Positions 32,408 to 44,612 of a stretch of 64,000 nt of DNA are shown in pieces (the stretch's first letter is position 1; each line of letters begins with the position of its first letter). The notes under the pieces are model-generated. The model was not told where the DNA came from and did not search any database. It worked only from the letters and a program-made list of their open reading frames with translations. The stretch is from Bombyx mori (taxonomy: Eukaryota > Arthropoda > Insecta > Lepidoptera > Bombycidae). The translations under genes and the position numbers were made by a program. The stretch covers positions 9,672,001 to 9,736,000 of the forward strand of contig NC_085123.1 in assembly GCF_030269925.1 (NCBI RefSeq), given 5' to 3'.

Positions 32408-32905
32408 CGTGGACCCAAGGTATGAGTTACCCATACCCACTAAACGAATCCCATGCACTCTCGCCCAAACGTCCGATGCCTTCCCGAGGTCAGAACCCAA
32501 GTGGGGTAAGGGAGCTATCGCAGTTAATACGGGAATCGATGGACTTGATGAAGTCGAGTATTGCTTTCCAGAATGTGTCGCGGCCGACGACGGTCGGCGA
32601 CCATTCCTCTCTTATGACCGTGACGAGAGCGGCACAATGTATACTCCGCGGTGTCCTCCTCGTCGCGGTCGTTGCAGTGGTCGCACCAAGCTGTCGGATC
32701 AGTCTGTACACCGCAAGACCAGTTCGTCAAACGGCGAGACCATGCCACCATCACGGACCACCAAGCCTCCGCGCTTGAATCAGTCCGTTGCTGGTATGCC
32801 GCTCCCCCTTAGAGGGGACGTCGCTACGCCACACGTAATCCGCGGCGAGCGCGTCGAAAGAGACGGTGCGGTATCCGTGGATCGTATGGATGGCAGGGCG
32901 ACCAC
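32408..32905 (-). pseudogene. R1-clade LINE C-terminal relic
   Basis: On the minus strand, short frames give 'HGYRTVSFDALAADYVWRS', the block before the C-terminal domain in R1-clade proteins (compare 'RTISFEAACV' in the copy at 17855), and later 'WCDHCNDRDEEDTAEY', a decayed form of the CCHC motif. Frames are broken repeatedly. The 5' side ends at 32909, where a CR1-like LINE tail begins. Confidence 0.75.
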
Positions 32906-32908
32906 GTG

Positions 32909-33480
32909 GTGTTTTTTTTATTGCCCATGTAGGCAGACGAGCATACGGCCCAAATGATGGTAAGTTGTTCCGTCGCACATGGATGTCGGCAATGCCAGAG
33001 GCAGGGTCAAGCCGCTGCCTACCGTTTAATACTCTCCAGTTTGAAGAAGAACATGTCGTGCTCGGGAAACACCGTGGAGGGTAGCTCATTCTAAATCCAG
33101 ATAAAGCAGCAAAAAAGATTTCTGGAAACGCACTGTGGGTGACTGCAGTGACTCCAGGTAGTATGTATGAACTCTACTCCGGTGGCGGGCGGTGCGATGA
33201 TAAAAGCGAGATGATGGTATCGTCTCAAATAATTTCTGAGAGCACACTCCCCAGGAACATACGGTACAAAATACAGAGGGAATTGAAGTCCCTTCGCAGA
33301 CCCAGAGATTTCAAGCGATTCGTAAGAATAAGATTATCGACAATTCGAACGGCTCCCTTCTATATGGAGTCAAATGGAAGTAGCTGGTATTTAAGAGCAC
33401 CGGCCCAGAGGTGGGAGCAATACTCCACGCGAGGCCGGACCTGTCGTTTATAAAGCAAAAGGTGGTGGCCGATACCGATA
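32909..33480 (-). pseudogene. CR1-like LINE (BMC1-like), RT C-terminus and 3' tail, broken
   Basis: Poly-T at 32911-32919 marks the 3' end, and the tail words 'gcagacgagcatacggccc' and 'atgccagaggcagggtcaag' follow. Further right, the minus strand reads pieces of a LINE C-terminus: 'RSGLAWSIAPTSG'-type sequence near 33400 and 'TVRFQKSFL' near 33100. The copy at 53280 shows the same part better preserved ('RLWNELPSKVFP'). Stops are frequent. Confidence 0.75.
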
Positions 33481-33811
33481 CGTTTTTTTTTCGAGCAGGG
33501 GCGATCCTACTGTTAGGTCTGTAGAACGCGCGAGATATGTAGGACTTGGTGGCCGCAGATGTTAAAGACCAGGAGCAAAGGGGAGGTAAGGCCCACCCAC
33601 GTTAGCACTATACCATACATAATAGTTTTCATCAAATTTGTTATGTCTGTATGTAACATCAGAAAGTCCAAGTGTAATTGTAATCGATTTTGAACACGCA
33701 GGAATTTATCGAATTTATTTCATTTTATGTAGCCATCTTTACGTAGTCATAATTTTGGGGGTATTGTTTATATTCTCGGATTATATTTAATTAATTTATT
33801 TATTAAATATT
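33481..33811. other. Unassigned stretch
   Basis: The first 120 bp are GC-richer and may belong to one of the flanking LINEs; the rest is AT-rich. Confidence 0.3.
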
Positions 33812-33824
33812 AGTATTTACTTCA
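33812..33824 (+). repeat. TSD, left copy (LINE 33825-34310)
   Basis: 'agtatttacttca' is repeated exactly at 34311-34323. Confidence 0.85.
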
Positions 33825-34310
33825 TCAGCGTCGGAACGGTACTTCAATAAGGCTATGCGTAATGATAATCGCCTTATCGTTGCCTCCGCTGACTACTCCC
33901 CGAATCCTGATCATGCAGGAGCCAGTCACCGTCGACGCCCTAGACACGTCCTTACGGATCCATCAGCTCCAATAACCTTTACATTAGACGCCTTTAGCTC
34001 TAATACTAGGAGCAGGCTTAGGGACCCCCGGTAACTGTACTCGTCAAACTCGACAAAAGATCGACGTGCAACCTAACCCATGCATCAGCTCGCTGAGTTT
34101 CTCGCCGGATCTTCTCAGCGGGTCGCGATTCCGATCCGGTAGTAGATTCATTCGCGAAGTAATTGATCTTGAGTTGTTAGGTCTCCTTCGGAGGCGATCG
34201 GGCAGTTGTTAGCAAATCCTACCCCTCCTGGCTGAGCCTTTGCTCGCCCACCTGTCCTGGTGAAACTAGAAAGGCCTTCGGGCCACCAGTAATCTTTCAA
34301 TCATAAAAAA
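33825..34310 (+). mobile_element. Jockey-like LINE 3' copy
   Basis: 486 bp starting at 'tcagcgtcggaacggtact', equal to about 6127 onward in the copy at 4482-6619. It encodes the last 80 or so residues with a frame break near 34028 ('gacccccggtaac'), then the 3'UTR and a short A tail. An exact 13-bp duplication flanks it. Confidence 0.92.
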
Positions 34311-34323
34311 AGTATTTACTTCA
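34311..34323 (+). repeat. TSD, right copy (LINE 33825-34310)
   Basis: Exact match to 33812-33824. Confidence 0.85.
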
Positions 34324-35748
34324 GATTCCGCGAGTCGTGAAAATAATTTGAATTAATTTGACGGTTTGATCTCCATTGTTTTTAATATCATTAGATCATT
34401 TACGACGATTCTTTTTTTATTCCTGATCAATACTAATAATTTATTGACATGTTACTTTTTTACAAGCTGGGAATCAGCTAGTTGTATATATAAAAAGATC
34501 GTAATGGTCATTTACCATGGAAGCCTTTTAGTTACAAAATATTAATCTACATAACTTCCCACATATCCTCCTTACATAACATCAAACGTGTTTCAAGTAT
34601 ATTAGGAACATCATCTAACTACTAACAAAGTTTTAGAACTTGCTAACAGATATATATGGTACGTATTACCACGTATGCAGTGCGTCTAATTAACAATCCA
34701 TCCGATGAACTTGTATTTGACTTCAAACAGCTCTAGTAAAGTACTTTATATGTTTGATTATTTGCGGCTGCAATTAATTTATGAGCCATTTGGTGTTTAA
34801 TTAATTTTGTATGAGCGATATAACGTTGCTTTCACCGAATACTGGTATTTTTCTGATATCGGAACGCATAGAAAACAATACGCGGATACCGCCATCTTTC
34901 TAAAGACTTAAACAAGAATTGAAAGTTTCGTTAAATTTACAGGTCTCTTACTCTACAAATAGATAAGATCCTTCCTCCTATAGATCCTATAGATTACTTT
35001 GCAGTATGTCCTAAACGAAAGGAGTGCATGTAACACTTAGCATTGGGTGGACACGGGTTGAAAAAGAGATGTACTGCTTATTTTTAAATTAAGATAATTT
35101 GTCGTAGTTTATACTGCATTCGATTTGAATATTATGAAAGGTGTTATTCGGATTCAATAGTGTATATCTTAACACCAGTCTATAATAGGTTTACGAAGAA
35201 AATATACTAAACAATTTGAAAAGTGTTCACTTCCTCAAAAAGGCTTTGGAATCGTTCGTAGCTTAGAGAATAAGACTCCTAATAGATTCGATCAAACGAC
35301 GCGGCACTGTGGGGCTTAATTAAGTTTTCTAAATGACTACGTAACTAAACATTCTTCAAGAATAACTTTTTTGAATTCTTTTTAATATATTGGAGAGGGT
35401 CATTAGTTTGATAGCTAAGCGAAACGCAGCACGACTCCCGAGAGATGGCAGTATGATTGCACTATCGTCAGTATACTCGGTTAACTTCGTGCTATGACTA
35501 TGCCTAGCTGATGAAGGCGCGTAGACGCGATCACACTAACCAACCAGCCTTCATGAAGATCGGTGCCTCCGTCCTAAGAATTGTAAATCGTTTTCGTTTG
35601 CTAATGCCAAGAGAAGATTTCTAAATTGTTTTAAGATTTTTAAGACAACAAACGTGATTGGTGTACTCGATATTTCTCTTACCTCGATCACTCTATTCCC
35701 CCACTACAAGAAAAAGGTGCGCGTGCAACTTTGTGCATGTAAAAGAAG
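34324..35748. other. Unassigned stretch
   Basis: No gene seen. Around 35440-35590 the base composition becomes more balanced ('gagatggcagtatgattgc', 'gatgaaggcgcgtagacgcg') without an ORF; an LTR fragment or regulatory DNA is possible. Confidence 0.3.
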
Positions 35749-35857
35749 TTTTTTTTTTATGTTTGAGGTTGATATTGGCTCGGAAGCCTTTCCAGTTTCA
35801 CCAGGACAGGTGAGCGAGCAATGGTTCAGGCAGGAGGGGTGGGATTTGCTAACCAAA
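35749..35857 (-). mobile_element. Jockey-like LINE 3'UTR end, minus orientation
   Basis: Poly-T then 'gcctttccagtttcaccagg', 'acaggtgagcgagcaatgg' and 'ggaggggtgggatttgctaa', the reverse complement of the 3'UTR ends at 6507-6590 and 34217-34275. Confidence 0.8.
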
Positions 35858-36710
35858 GATTTGTTACTGCCATCTACAGGAGGAATAAGAAACTAATAAT
35901 AAGCCATCTAGTGGCTGACGCCCGTAAGCCCAGGTTCGCGAGACCACGAAACCGTTTCTTACTCTCGGTCTTCTTAAATTACATATTTTCTCTCTAGCCG
36001 TAGCAAATCTGTCGCGAGTTAAATTTTACTCTCAACGCGCCTAATAAAGTCTCACTTCAAAGATAACGAATTAGCAGAAATTTAAATTTGGATGCATTTT
36101 TTGCATACATTGAGATATAATACGGTAAGCCAACCTACGATTTTAAGTGAGGCTACTGTAACTTATATACATCACAGCATGTATATGTCACTCCTTTACA
36201 TATTAATCGCAATTTTATTTTCTAAACACTTTTTTAAATAACTATTTTTTTTGTTTCATTAAGATAACGACACTAGTTAGATTTTGTTTCAAAAAAAATT
36301 GCCGAAATTGATTCCGTTTTAGGACTCTAGTTTAACCCTTGAAAAAGAAAACACTGGTCTATAATTGTAAGCCGTAGTCCTATTGGAATAAAACTCCGTA
36401 ATTGGGTTTGTCTCAGTCAAATTGCCTGGCTCTGGTCTGACTGGCGTCATTAGACCTCACTCCGACATTTTATTGAAAGTAGACCTTTAATTTTATTTAG
36501 TACACACTAGCAGACTTTGATATATATTTTTTCGTTTTGGAAGCTTTCATGAAATTACTAAAAACAATTTTGTTCGTCTGATTATTTTTCTTTTGTAAAA
36601 CTGAGACGCATTAAGTGACTTATAACCTGTGTGTAACCGAGCTAATTCTCTTGAGAATAAAAATATTATACTAGATTCCAGTATTGATTCTGGTAGAAAT
36701 AAGTGTAGAA
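35858..36710. other. Unassigned stretch
   Basis: Nothing recognisable on either strand. Confidence 0.3.
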
Positions 36711-36785
36711 CATAGCCCATGTAGGCAGCTGTTTAGCTATGCCCTTGCCGTTGCTGACGTCTTTAAGCAACGTTGACGAATAGCA
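36711..36785 (+). mobile_element. Old CR1-like LINE tail relic
   Basis: 'gtaggcagctgtttagctat', 'gccgttgctgacgtc' and 'aacgttgacgaatagca' parallel the tail at 12165 and 53494 with heavy divergence. Confidence 0.4.
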
Positions 36786-37662
36786 TTTTTGTGAAAGATA
36801 TTTTATATATTAATTTTGTTTTTCCTAGCTTTTCCCACATAAAAACGCGAAAAATTATAGTTGAATCTAGTTTCATTTCAGTATTTTTATAATTTTGTAA
36901 AATATTTCTTGTCCATTTGTTAGTAGATCTGAAAGTAAAAAAACATTGTCGTGCATACGACGAAGTTCTTCTATTTGCTTAGATTCTGAAAAAAATTATT
37001 CAGTTTTATCAAAAAACGAGTACATATTTATTATATTATATTTATATTTACTTAATTCACTAATACTAACTTTTTTATTGCCTTTAAGTTAACTAAATAA
37101 ATTTAATTCGTGTATTCAAAGTTCGTTTTTACCGCAGTATTTTCAACAGTTTCAAATTAAAGATCTTGATAAACTTTAATCTTGATAAGTACCTCGATGA
37201 AAATTACGTTCCCCTACCCACGGAGAGCTTCATAACGTCAGAATAAATGCAATGGTGTCACCGTCCGTATGCGACCGGCCATTTTAGAGACTCGTACATT
37301 TTTAACGTTACCGGGATCTGGGTCCCCGAGACTGCGCCGTCAGAGTGAAGTAGACATTGTAGGAACGACACTCGACGTCTTAGTAAACCGCTAATGGGTT
37401 TTACTTTGTTTCTCATATAGCTCAACCTTTAAGCCATTACAAATTTGAAGTATCGATGTGTTTGCCAAATTTAAGTGCTTTACTAACTTTAGATTTCGAA
37501 ATGCTAAAGCCGCGTTTGTAATAATGTTATAACTGAAAGTGATCCTAATGATAAATACATGTAAAGCATTTAGTTTAGGTTTTTTGTTAGTGTTGATTAG
37601 TGCGCGATTCCGACGTCTATAGACATCATAACGTGAATTGAAGCACTGATCTTCGAGTCCCT
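36786..37662. other. Unassigned stretch with a GC-richer block
   Basis: Between about 37200 and 37380 the composition rises ('gtcaccgtccgtatgcgacc', 'ccgggatctgggtccccgag') with no ORF. It could be regulatory DNA, but that cannot be decided from one sequence. Confidence 0.3.
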
Positions 37663-37892
37663 TTTTTTATTGCTTACTTGGGTGGACGATCTCACGATCC
37701 ATTTGGTGTCAAGTGATTACCGGAACCCATAAACATCAAAATCATAAATGCTGCCTTTTGACATAAGTTCTAAGTCTACAGTAATACAGTTCAAACCGAA
37801 ACGCAATACTGCTTCATGGCGGAAATATAGGGTGATGGGAAGGGATATAGGAAACTACTATGATGGGCTCACAAGACACCCTACCACCAGTA
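37663..37892 (-). mobile_element. Diverged Bm1-type SINE, headless form
   Basis: Plus strand poly-T, 'attgcttacttgggtggacg' to 'ccctaccaccagta'. Many substitutions and two small indels make it one of the older copies. Confidence 0.8.
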
Positions 37893-38634
37893 ATAAATAT
37901 TTATAATATAGTATTGTAATATTTGTAATTATTTCTTAATGGCATCTACTCTTCAAATAGGAATAAAAAGGTAAGATAGTTTTACGTATCACTAGTTCTT
38001 GCGCAATTTGTCAACAGGATTTCAGCTCATAATCACATCATTCGATACAGAAGTACATTATTTGTTATTTGCTTTCTCAACAGCGTCTCTACTTAATACG
38101 AAATGAAAAACAAATCGTGTTCAATTGCTTTGCAATGTCTTTTGGACGTAATTACAAAAGGATTCTTGAAACGAGGCCAGGTATCGAAGAGTGAATTGGA
38201 ATGGAACGCGTTGCATGCTATCTTTGATTTAATCGAACAGACCGTTTCAGTTGGGGCAATTCTACATTTTTGCTCCGGCATCGTCAAGATCTGGTGCGAC
38301 ATCGCTTGATTAATTGCCGTCGACGTCTTCGTTCCCCCCTCCCCCCTCCCGAACTGATTGATTACATTGTAATCTTGTTTGTGACTTGACTGATGTTGGG
38401 ACTTGTATCTGAGACGTGTTTTTCATATTATTTTTTTCGTGATAATTAGCTGTTCCGGTCCGTTATTTATTTTTACAAAGATTTATCGTTATCCGGGCAT
38501 TAAGCTCGGTTTTTGGTCGGTACAGGTATTTTGACGCTTGAAAAAGATGAACATAATATAATTTTTTGGGCAATGGACTATAATAATTTCAATTATTAGT
38601 AATAGTGAAAAACTACAATGAGGTAATGAGGTCT
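37893..38634. other. Unassigned stretch with overlapping small ORFs
   Basis: Two frames of 68 and 69 codons overlap on opposite strands at 38093-38309. Neither carries a motif I recognise. The block is less AT-rich than its flanks. Confidence 0.25.
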
Positions 38635-38875
38635 CCTTTCAGCGGTTGCTGGTGCAAGGGAAAGTCGAGCAAAAGATCTCGTGGACGATCTCCAACACAA
38701 TGGATCGACCTCATAAAATCTGTGACTCACTCCAACATAAATGATTGCTCTCACTCTGCTAAGCATCGTGCCACATGGCATCGCATCGCGAGAGCGTCGG
38801 TATCGCAGGATCCGACTGAGGCATGACCACGACCACTTTGTCAAGAGTGTACGACTAGGAAGAAGAAGAAAAACT
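38635..38875 (+). pseudogene. RTE-like LINE C-terminal end
   Basis: The frame encodes 'KRSRGRSPTQWIDLIK' and 'HSAKHRATWHRIARAS', the usual C-terminal block of RTE-type or similar LINE proteins (compare 'RARGRAPARWVDQLKE' at 62008). A stop follows at 38824-38826, and the element ends in a (gaa)-rich tail near 38860-38875. Confidence 0.65.
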
Positions 38876-40307
38876 ACAAAGTAATTAGTTCCTTACCGTC
38901 TTAGTATCTTATAGATGCAGTCATGGTCTTAATTATACTGCCATCACGACTAAAATGTGTTCCAGTTACAAGAGTTGTACCGTAATAAGATTTTCACTTG
39001 GACTTCACATCATCACAGGGTAGGTAGTGGCATTGTTCACGTAATGATATAGGTGGTAATTGCCTAACGCCAAATGTGTAGTAAGCTCGTAATAACGACT
39101 GGAACAAGAAAAAAATAGAGCGACAAAGATCGGAAAGGTGTAAAAACTTTTGTATTGAATATATAATAACAATAATCAAAGTTAATAGATTTTGGCGTTA
39201 CCTTAAATTTTATGTGGAGGTTGTTGTTCTCATAAATGGAAAAATGACATCATATACTAAGAAAGTATTGTTTTGATATTGTGAAAAATAAATGGTGTAG
39301 CACAAGTACCTTATTTTTTCCCAACGTAGTTAAAAATTAAATTGCCTTTGAAGATTAAATGTTGAAAAATAATTTTATTTAAGTGATCTAATATTTTTTT
39401 TATAAATTATCTTACAAAAATCTTTCAACTAGAAAATAGGACGAGACAGACAGATTAAAATTCAGTAGTTTTTTAAAAGCTTTTCGCTATACTTAGAATT
39501 CTGGTTGATTTTTCATCGTCTGTGTTAACTGATGTTATTTACTGTTCTATTTGCTATGTTTAATAATATATAAAAATATTCTGACCGCTCTCGACACGTA
39601 TGTACACCTTTCATCCTAGATGTGTCCCCAAAAATTTTATCTAGTCAAACTATTAGAGTTCAATTGGCAATAGAGCTGGTTGAAACGGCTCATCATCGCT
39701 ACGTTCACATCATACTGTCTGTTCTCTCACATATCAACTACCACTACAATTCACAACTAAAGTCTTCCCTCTCTAACCAGCTTTTTACAACATACATACA
39801 AACTAGGCACGATCGTATTATCCGGATATTTCGAAGTGAACTAAGCCCTAGGTTGACATACGCAAAAACGATGGCATAACCACATGCTCCGGTTAATATA
39901 ATTTTATACATACACACATATAACCGAAATGTGAATGATTATTTTTATTCAGCTCTACAGCAGAATATGGAAGAATAACACAGCGATCGTTAGCGCTTGT
40001 CGAGAGATCGAAGAGATTTTTGAAGCACCTTTTCCTTTACCACACAATAAACTTTGCAATGCTCACTTTCTAGTAACTTTGTACAATAAAATTGTGAATT
40101 CACGTATCAAAATATGTAATGGTATTCACGTCGTGAAGTCTATCAGCTCCGCTTACCGCTCATTATCAGCAGGGTGGTGATCGATTATCCAACCTCTAAA
40201 AGAACAGAAAGACGAACGTATAAAATTTATAATATTGTTTATAAATTGCGCTTGATAATACCAATCCGAAATGCTATTCTAACCCTCAAATTGGGTTATA
40301 CTTACAA
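38876..40307. other. Unassigned AT-rich stretch
   Basis: Frames of 85 and 81 codons (39622-39879, 39935-40180) have no recognisable motif. Confidence 0.3.
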
Positions 40308-40365
40308 ATTGACATCAGGTGAGCCATTACCTCGTTTACTCATCTGAACCAATAAAAATAAATTA
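40308..40365 (+). mobile_element. SINE or LINE tail relic
   Basis: 'gacatcaggtgagccattac' then 'ctcgtttactcatctg' and 'aaccaataaaaata' correspond to the shared Bm1 / CR1-like LINE tail. Only the last 58 bp remain. Confidence 0.45.
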
Positions 40366-42054
40366 CATTCGTAATGCGAGTTTGGTCGCGATGATTCAGC
40401 ATATACAGTTACCCAATTCGATTGGGTATCTCCACGTTTTTTTCCGGTTTGTGTGAGATTGATTGATAATTTCCACTGATCTAATGGAAAAAATAACAGA
40501 TTACTTCGGCAAAGTTTATTACTAGCTTTTTATACACGTGCACAGTTAGTTATCATGATAAAATAGGATTGATTAATCAAGAATTCTTGAAAAGATACAA
40601 AACAAATAAATTCACTCAAACCTAAACAAAAAAAACTTGATGTCGGAAAGTATACTTTCATACAATAAAATACAAACCAAAATACAACGAGTATTTATAC
40701 AATTACAAACACACGTCATGTACCTAACTTAGGGAAATTATGATGTGAAATAAGCGTACAATGTTCATTGTAACATTAATTATTTATGTTCACTTCATTT
40801 ATTACAGAGCACTTCAATTATGAACTTTTTCATTCTTATTTTGCTAGTACTATGAATTACGTTATTATTATTTTACTTTAATCTAATTGTAATCAACGTC
40901 TACCCATACGCGCCCACTAGACAGCACAACTACAGTACAATCTTCTTAATGGGTTTGCAGATCCATCACGGCACGCTTCGCCTACACTATTTAGCTCCCA
41001 CACAAATGCTGACTAGACACCGCTACGGAATCCTACACTAGATATGGAGATATCGTCTACAGCGTTCCCACTAAAAGCCTATTTACATTAAATTTGGCGA
41101 AAATCCATCTCAATTTAACTTGGGAATTCATGATACTGTAAAATTTATTATTCACGAACCGTGGATGCAATTTGGTGAATATCTGAAATAAAAAAAATGT
41201 AATATCATCAAAAAACTACTTGTCGTGCAAACGATTTCATACGTGTCTCTTATTGGAGGATTTGTAGGAAGGGTATTAGTCGAATTTCCATAACCCATTC
41301 TGGTTTCAGTAACGATATCATCTTAAGTGAAACAAACGACCAGATTACAAGATCGCGAAGAAACAAAGCGTCAATTTTTTAAAGCCACTACAAGTGGGTT
41401 AAACAATAAAATTAATGATACCATGTCAATAATCGAAACGTGTACGCAAATAAAAGTCTTACGGAGTAACCGAATCCAGTAGCAGATTGATGAAAATCAA
41501 CGATTTGTGGGAAACCAACAAAGTTTCCCTGACAGATTACACAAGATGAAATAAATCAAAACGTCCAAAGCTTTTACGGTACGTCGGTATATATTTTATT
41601 TATAACTCAATGAAACCTTCTGAATTAATCTTTTATATTTATTTTTCCATCAATGTATAGCCTAAGACAGACTATTCGAATACATTTTCGGGGTTACGTT
41701 TTACTTTAGGAAGTATTTTTACCTTTATGAGTTTTATTTTTATGTTAATTGTATTTTACAATTGCTGTTCAGACGCTTTTTGAGACATTTTTTTAAATTA
41801 TACGAACCTATTCTATTTACCTTCATCCTAAAAGTGATTTTTAGGTGTTGAGTACGTGTTTAAAAAAAATCTTCCAAGATTTTTGAATTCATGCATTTAA
41901 ATTAAATAAGGCGTCAGTCACATCATTCAGACAAATACAGACTTCAAGTAATTTGATTTATTAATGAATTATTTTTTATTTTTATAATTTGAATCTTTTG
42001 TAAAATATTGTGTTCATAATACGATTTTAAAAAATACAGACATAATAACAACCG
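40366..42054. other. Unassigned AT-rich stretch
   Basis: No coding signal and no repeat shared with the rest of the window. Confidence 0.35.
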
Positions 42055-42285
42055 AGAACATGCCTCGTAAGGTCATCCGGCCCCAAGTTGAGATTTCCTA
42101 TACTATGGGAATCGGAAACCAATATAATTATTTATAAGTTTAAATTTATACGTATATAGATTATAAGCACTGAGATAAAGAGTAAAAAAATTTATTCATC
42201 ATACAAACTTTTGCATGATGGAGCTATCGAATCTACTGTTAGCGGAGCAATCAGACGCGTTAACTACTGCACTGCGGAGACAGTC
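42055..42285 (-). mobile_element. Decayed tRNA-derived SINE
   Basis: On the minus strand: 'cagtgcagtagttaacgcg', 'tagattcgatagctccatc' (a decayed B box), 'agtttgtatgatgaataaat' and a TA-rich body ending 'ccgattcccatag'. The order fits the common lepidopteran tRNA-headed SINE with its 'tttgtgtgatga' motif. Heavily mutated. Confidence 0.45.
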
Positions 42286-43018
42286 AAATAAAAAGTTAAA
42301 TTAAAAGGAATGCAATTCTGTTTTCTCGAAAATTTATTCACAATAAAACTTTTTTGAACCCAAAGTATCAATAAAAATCAAACGAAACTCCAATTCGCAG
42401 TGGATCCGACAAGATAAGATAGGGTCAAATGAGGATCCCTCTCGTTTTTTGATACGGGTCTAGCGGAATAAAGTTTTTACTTTGCGCTTGCTAATATTGA
42501 ATGCGGATAAACACTATATTATCTACAACAAAGGTCGATCCCGAATTGTTTCATGCCGATGGGAAAATAAACATTTGCAGTCGCTCTCTTAAAGAAAGCG
42601 AAGTTAAAGGCTTGGAAGTTAAAGGCTTGAATTAAAGACTTCAGTTTTCACTCGACCGAAAAAAACAACAACTAATTGTCTCATCGTACCCGGACAATTC
42701 ACTTTTACCCAAAAACGCTACGGGCTAATTATCAAAGTCCTTTTTCCTTATCTTCCCTCGATACTTTTAGAAGCGGAGTGCCTAACACAAAGCAAATTGC
42801 TAATACCCGATAGCTCTGGGAAAGGGCGCAGAATGGCCCATTTCCTGAAGGAGCTTTATCTTTTTCTTTTCTCGTTGCAGACAGTGGAGGTTCTATAGGT
42901 ATGTGAATGAGTAGTGAGTAGGCAAGACGTTCGTGGTTCCCCTAATACGAGTTTAAGTTTTGCAATACCATCTCGCTACGACGTCTCTACGTCGTAGAGT
43001 TCTAGCTACGCCGTAGTG
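42286..43018. other. Unassigned stretch
   Basis: It contains a tandem 15-mer, 'gaagttaaaggcttg' twice at about 42601-42631, and a small palindrome, 'ctacgacgtctctacgtcgt', near 42976. Confidence 0.35.
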
Positions 43019-43020
43019 TA

Positions 43021-43127
43021 ATATTATTTCTAAACTATTTTTTGTTACAAATTACTACAGTATTAAAAGTAGTTATAATAAATATTATTACTGAACTATT
43101 TTTTGTTACAAATTACTATAGTATTAC
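43021..43127. repeat. Two-copy tandem repeat, 61-bp period
   Basis: 'ctattttttgttacaaatta' occurs at about 43036 and 43097, within 45-bp blocks that differ at only a few sites. Confidence 0.8.
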
Positions 43128-43904
43128 GTATTTTAAATCGTTACAGTATATTTTTTGTAACGGCTATCTGGATGAAATCGCTCGGAGCAATTATCGCTAG
43201 TTTAGTTTTAATTAATTTACCTCAATATACACTTGCTTTTGTAAATACTAAATATAAGCCGGAGAACTGATTAAGAATTTATAATTTTATATTTTTTGCG
43301 TTTTGTCAATTTGAACTCATTATTTTAAATAGTTAACAAATTGTTAGTAATTATTTGGTTGAGTGACAAAGTAATCGTTTGCTTGAATGAAAAAATTAAG
43401 TTCATATCTGATTGAGCGAGCTATTACAGGCAATCTTTGAGACATCAAATTATTTTATTTTAATTGTTTTACCGATAATCAAAATGAAAACCTTTGTTCA
43501 GCATAGCAAACTAGATATAGGGCTACTTCTTTCTTGATCCATTTTCCTACCTAACTGTCCCTACATCCTGTCATCGCTGTCCCGCTGTCCTCGTATCAAG
43601 TTCGTACGGAGCTTACTACGATGTACCGCCATTGCTAAAGATTTCCATTCTCGAAGAATTCTGCCTGTTTGTGAAGAAAAATGAATAAAATAATATTTTT
43701 TTGTAAAGAGGGGGGTAACTGATAGAAGTTATAGTGTTAATTGAGTCAATGTAGCTTTTTAAATAGACCAGACCGTGAGTTCATTTATCCAAGTTAGCGA
43801 ATCTAAAAATTTATTTAAAATGTTAAAGTTAATTGCTTTATGTTCAAGTCTGGAATTCTCATCTAACTCATCTACTTTTGTTAAATCTTGTTCTTCTGTA
43901 TCTT
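43128..43904. other. Unassigned stretch
   Basis: Nothing recognisable on either strand. Confidence 0.3.
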
Positions 43905-44200
43905 TTTTTTTTATTGCCCTTGTGATGCAGACGAGCATACGGCCCACCTGATGGTGAGTGTTTACCGTCGCCCATGGAATTCAGCAATGCCAGAGGCAGA
44001 GCCAAGCCGCTGCCTATCGTTAAGTACACTCTAAAAGCCTCGTTTGAAGAAGGTAATGTCATAGCCCTCGGCAAGCACCGTGGAGGGGAGCTCATTTAGG
44101 TAGGATGGTATGTGGCAAAAAAGATCTCTGGAAACTCACTGTGGATTAACGCAGTGTCTCCAGGTAGTATGGATGAACTCTACTGCTACACAGTTCTATT
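43905..44200 (-). pseudogene. CR1-like LINE 3' end (BMC1-like), truncated
   Basis: Poly-T then 'attgcccttgtgatgcagac', 'gagcatacggcccacctgat' and 'caatgccagaggcagagcc'. Beyond this the minus strand still carries the C-terminal coding block: 'tcgtttgaagaagg', 'cccctccacggtgcttgcc' and 'aga...ttttttgccacata' correspond to the 'FLPRTIRLWNELPS...FFKRG' region at 53400-53490. Stops interrupt it. Confidence 0.75.
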
Positions 44201-44525
44201 AAACATAAAGCTAAATATTGTAAGCAAAATTTTTACTAATTAATATTTAGGAAAGGCTAGATATGTGCAGCAACACCGTAGCTATGAGCAGAAAATAAAC
44301 AAAAAAAGCTAGTTTAAGAGAGCTAGCTATGAGTGCTTTAGTCGCGCAGATTTTCCGAGAATTTCTAATTTAGCTGAGAATTCGTTCACACTTAGACGAA
44401 AAGGGTATACGTAACATTTCGCTTGCAATTTTTATATTTTTCAATGTTCCTGTATACTAACTACCATATGTGTTCTTTTTGTTTTTGCAAATAAAAGTTA
44501 ACTACGAAAAAAAAGTTAAATATAT
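44201..44525. other. Unassigned stretch
   Basis: Nothing recognisable on either strand. Confidence 0.3.
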
Positions 44526-44612
44526 TTTCATCATCATTATCATCATCATCAGCCTTTATCTGCCCACTGCTGGACATAGGTCTTCCCCAATGCCTTCCAC
44601 ATAATGCGGTCC
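44526..44612 (-). mobile_element. LINE 3' end with (atc) tail
   Basis: An (atc)-rich microsatellite is followed by 'tctgcccactgctggacata' and 'ggtcttccccaatgccttcc', the same repeat type as at 10889-11045. Confidence 0.55.

Noticed and set aside
34440..34477. Helitron end 'gaatcagctag'
   Set aside because: The CTAG end is followed by T, but no matching 5' TC end or family body was found upstream.
38093..38309. Overlapping 68- and 69-codon ORFs on both strands
   Set aside because: No motif in either, and open frames on both strands of one short block are expected by chance.
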